Shown: in pieces, positions 63,264 through 64,000 of the stretch
Layout of the letters: every line of letters begins with the position of its first letter
How positions within the stretch are numbered: the stretch's first letter is position 1
Source of the DNA: FEN-1219 sp963810755
Lineage (GTDB): Bacteria; Pseudomonadota; Gammaproteobacteria; Steroidobacterales; Rariloculaceae
Length of the DNA stretch: 64,000 nt
Direction of reading: 5' to 3'
NCBI GenBank assembly: GCA_963810755.1
Contig: CAWEOP010000003.1
Span: 620,001 to 684,000 of the forward strand
The notes under the pieces: model-generated
What the model was told of the DNA's origin: nothing
Seen by the model: only the letters and a program-made list of their open reading frames with translations
The model's database searches: none
Program-made: the position numbers and the translations under genes

Positions 63264-63734
63264 GTGGGTAATCCGGCGCCGCGGCTCGTCGAGCTCAAGA
63301 TAATGAATCCGAGAATCGGCGCCGAGCTGCCGTTGCCGAAGCGCGCGACGGTGGGCTCCGCGGGTCTCGATCTGCGCGCATGCCTCGAGCACCCGCTCGA
63401 CCTTCAACCCGGTGCGGCGGAACTGATTCCGACGGGACTCGCAATCCATCTCGCCGACCCGGGTCTCGCCGCGATGATCGTCCCGCGCTCCGGGCTGGGC
63501 CACAAGCATGGCATCGTGCTCGGCAATCTCGTGGGGCTCATCGACTCCGACTACCAGGGAGAGCTTCTTATTTCGTGTTGGAACCGCGGCTCGAAAGTAT
63601 TCCGGATAGAGCCCGGAGAACGAATCGCCCAGCTCGTCGTCGTGCCCGTCGTGCAAGTGGAATTCGAGGTCGTCGAGAGCTTCGCGGAGAGCCACCGCGG
63701 AAGCGGCGGGTTCGGCCACACGGGCCGCGGCTGA
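63264..63734 (+). CDS. dut: Deoxyuridine 5'-triphosphate nucleotidohydrolase (dUTPase)
   Basis: Hydrolyses dUTP to dUMP, keeping uracil out of DNA and supplying thymidylate. The 156-residue protein has all five trimeric dUTPase motifs: AGLDLRA, PRSGLGHKHGI, GLIDSDYQGEL, RIAQLVVVP and the C-terminal arm GSGGFGHTG. I chose the GTG at 63264, with GAGGA upstream; the longer in-frame extension is Arg/Ser-rich and not family-like. The stop lies immediately beside the stop of the gene at the right edge. Confidence 0.94.
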   Translation: MGNPAPRLVELKIMNPRIGAELPLPKRATVGSAGLDLRACLEHPLDLQPGAAELIPTGLAIHLADPGLAAMIVPRSGLGHKHGIVLGNLVGLIDSDYQGELLISCWNRGSKVFRIEPGERIAQLVVVPVVQVEFEVVESFAESHRGSGGFGHTGRG

Positions 63735-64000
63735 TCAGCCGCCCTTGAGCACCCGGAAGCGCTCGATGTCGTTGTCGAACGCGCTTCTCAGCTTTGCCTG
63801 ATCGCTACGTGTGCGCGCCAGCGTCTGCTCATACAGGTTGATCGACGCAGTCGTCCGCGAGATGTCGACAGCGAGATTTTCAGGAACCTGTGGTGCGTTC
63901 TCGCGCACCGTGTACGGCTTGTAGGCGCTCGCTTCCTCTTGCAGCGCTACGAGGCGCTTGCGCAGGTTCGTCAGGTAGAGCTCGGTGACCTTGATCTGCG
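63735..64000 (-). CDS. Unidentified protein, C-terminal part (cut by window edge)
   Basis: A minus-strand frame open to the right edge ends at 63735, one base after the dut stop. About 87 residues are visible (QIKVTELYLTNLRKRLVALQEEA ... DIERFRVLKGG). They are hydrophilic and helix-rich and could form a coiled coil. I recognise no family. No start is visible and the gene continues beyond the window. Confidence 0.55.
   Translation of the reverse strand, partial: QIKVTELYLTNLRKRLVALQEEASAYKPYTVRENAPQVPENLAVDISRTTASINLYEQTLARTRSDQAKLRSAFDNDIERFRVLKGG

Noticed and set aside
1..64000. CRISPR arrays, rRNA or tRNA genes, prophage or defence islands
   Set aside because: I looked for repeated spacer units, clover-leaf tRNA ends and phage or restriction genes in the intergenic stretches and found none; tRNA search software could still find what the eye misses.

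Overview
This is chromosomal DNA from a GC-rich (by eye about two thirds G+C) gammaproteobacterium. The evidence is gene order: tsaC-topA-smg-dprA-lysM facing def-fmt-rsmB-DUF4390-ntrY-ntrX; ftsY-ftsE-ftsX-rpoH beside rsmD-coaD; rpmB-rpmG near radC and coaBC-dut; and priA beside an FtsN-like SPOR gene. I can assign the class but not the genus. I found no rRNA, tRNA, CRISPR array, transposase, phage module or plasmid function. The window is almost wholly coding, on both strands, in short operons.

Layout. 1-3003: a catabolic-looking trio (MmgE/PrpD end, MatC-like permease, D-2-hydroxyacid dehydrogenase). 3044-10083: an HD hydrolase, exonuclease III and oligopeptidase A overlapping head to tail, glutathione reductase, shikimate dehydrogenase and 3-methyladenine glycosylase. 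10084-10392: no gene, but a 252-bp nested inverted repeat between convergent genes. 10393-13593: a large secreted subtilase. 13750-29852: the conserved information-processing block (tsaC, topA, smg, dprA, LysM protein; then def, fmt, rsmB, DUF4390, NtrY and NtrX; then a SPOR protein and priA). 30060-31812: a sigma factor followed by three small envelope-type genes. 31851-34723: proton-translocating transhydrogenase with a split alpha subunit. 34903-38651: HNH nuclease, tandem VOC protein, AEC permease and thiolase. 38748-41751: two lipoproteins and a sensor kinase. 41748-48554: msrA, gltD and gltB. 48874-50436: the response regulator resembling the partner of that kinase, then an OmpA-type lipoprotein. 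50520-57091: rpoH, ftsX, ftsE, ftsY facing rsmD, coaD and ggt. 57138-64000: mutM, desaturase, rpmG, rpmB, PanE-like reductase, radC, coaBC, dut and a partial gene at the edge.

Most noteworthy: (i) a histidine kinase and response regulator resembling the two-component pair of the proteobacterial dedicated sortase system, split by gltBD/msrA and with no sortase in view; (ii) an NtrX-type regulator whose AAA+ domain has lost the sigma-54 contact loop and key ATPase residues; (iii) the 252-bp nested palindrome; (iv) single-base excesses that break gltB, ftsX and ftsY within 7 kb, in genes that should be functional, so assembly error is the first suspect. I did not find a clearly novel multi-gene defence or biosynthetic system here; most of the window is conserved housekeeping sequence.
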